A stretch of 64,000 nt of DNA from Massospora cicadina (lineage: Eukaryota > Entomophthoromycota > Entomophthoromycetes > Entomophthorales > Entomophthoraceae). Each line of letters begins with the position of its first letter. Within the stretch, counting starts at the first letter, position 1. The translations under genes and the position numbers were made by a program. This document shows positions 63,908 through 64,000 of this stretch, piece by piece. The DNA is taken from positions 1 through 64,000 of the forward strand of contig JAKSZP010004212.1 of assembly GCA_022478985.1 (NCBI GenBank), read 5' to 3'. The notes beneath the pieces were generated by a model. That model was not told the origin of the DNA. It worked only from the letters and a program-made list of their open reading frames with translations, and ran no database searches.

Positions 63908-64000
63908 AATGGTGGCACCTGCATGGACTGCTCAAAGATGTGCACAACAACTGATCAGAACTTGTACTTAGCAACTATGATGAACACTGATCCTGTTAAA

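Noticed and set aside
1..64000. CRISPR arrays, bacterial operons, prophage
   Set aside because: No regular spacer-repeat arrays and no bacterial gene organisation; the content is eukaryotic retroelements. The only short-period repeat is the ~50-bp satellite, whose units are contiguous without unique spacers.

Overview
This is eukaryotic, repeat-dominated chromosome sequence. I see no rRNA, tRNA, CRISPR array or operon. A TE-rich fungus (basidiomycete/rust-like) is my leading guess, because the window carries a Tf2-like chromodomain Ty3/gypsy family and Tad1/L1-like LINEs whose C-terminal zinc fingers share one spacing. An animal host is not excluded: there is a short collagen-like Gly-X-Y tract at about 22.83-22.90 kb and a LINE-tail-like motif at about 11.85-11.95 kb that resembles invertebrate repeats. 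Only one convincing intact host-type gene is present, a secreted acidic protein at 10205-11230 with a TATA box and an initiator-like motif.

Layout. 1-710: TE remnant. 711-3924: non-autonomous LTR element on the minus strand, with paired ~590-bp LTRs and a coiled-coil ORF but no pol. 3948-5878: ORF1-only LINE derivative with a 12-bp target duplication. 5891-8100: degenerate ~50-bp satellite whose units switch strand near 7.69 kb, interrupted by a solo LTR (6121-6884). 8100-10140: non-repetitive sequence leading to the acidic gene. 12707-22261 and 23592-31148: two degenerate copies of one chromodomain Ty3/gypsy family, both carrying nested solo-LTR-like insertions. 31149-41690: a decayed plus-strand Ty3/gypsy element that has a dUTPase-like segment between protease and RT and is broken by two LINEs (34308-39592 and 39739-41236), each with a perfect 16-bp target duplication. 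43.8-45.5 kb: minus-strand gypsy fragment. 45512-53745: second non-autonomous LTR element, whose right LTR is split by a 6.07-kb LINE (47203-53272). 53746-56540: plus-strand gypsy fragment. 57.9-62.6 kb: minus-strand gypsy element, again with protease, dUTPase-like segment and RT in that order. 62.6-64 kb: probable 5' LTR and gag start of an element that leaves the window.

The region is a layered TE nest, so relative ages can be read from who interrupts whom. Decay is mainly by point nonsense changes (repeatedly TGA at positions where families normally have Arg) and frameshifts. The most unusual content is the pair of dUTPase-bearing Ty3/gypsy elements, the half-LINE that retains only ORF1, the strand-switching 50-bp satellite, and the intact acidic secreted gene sitting between repeats.
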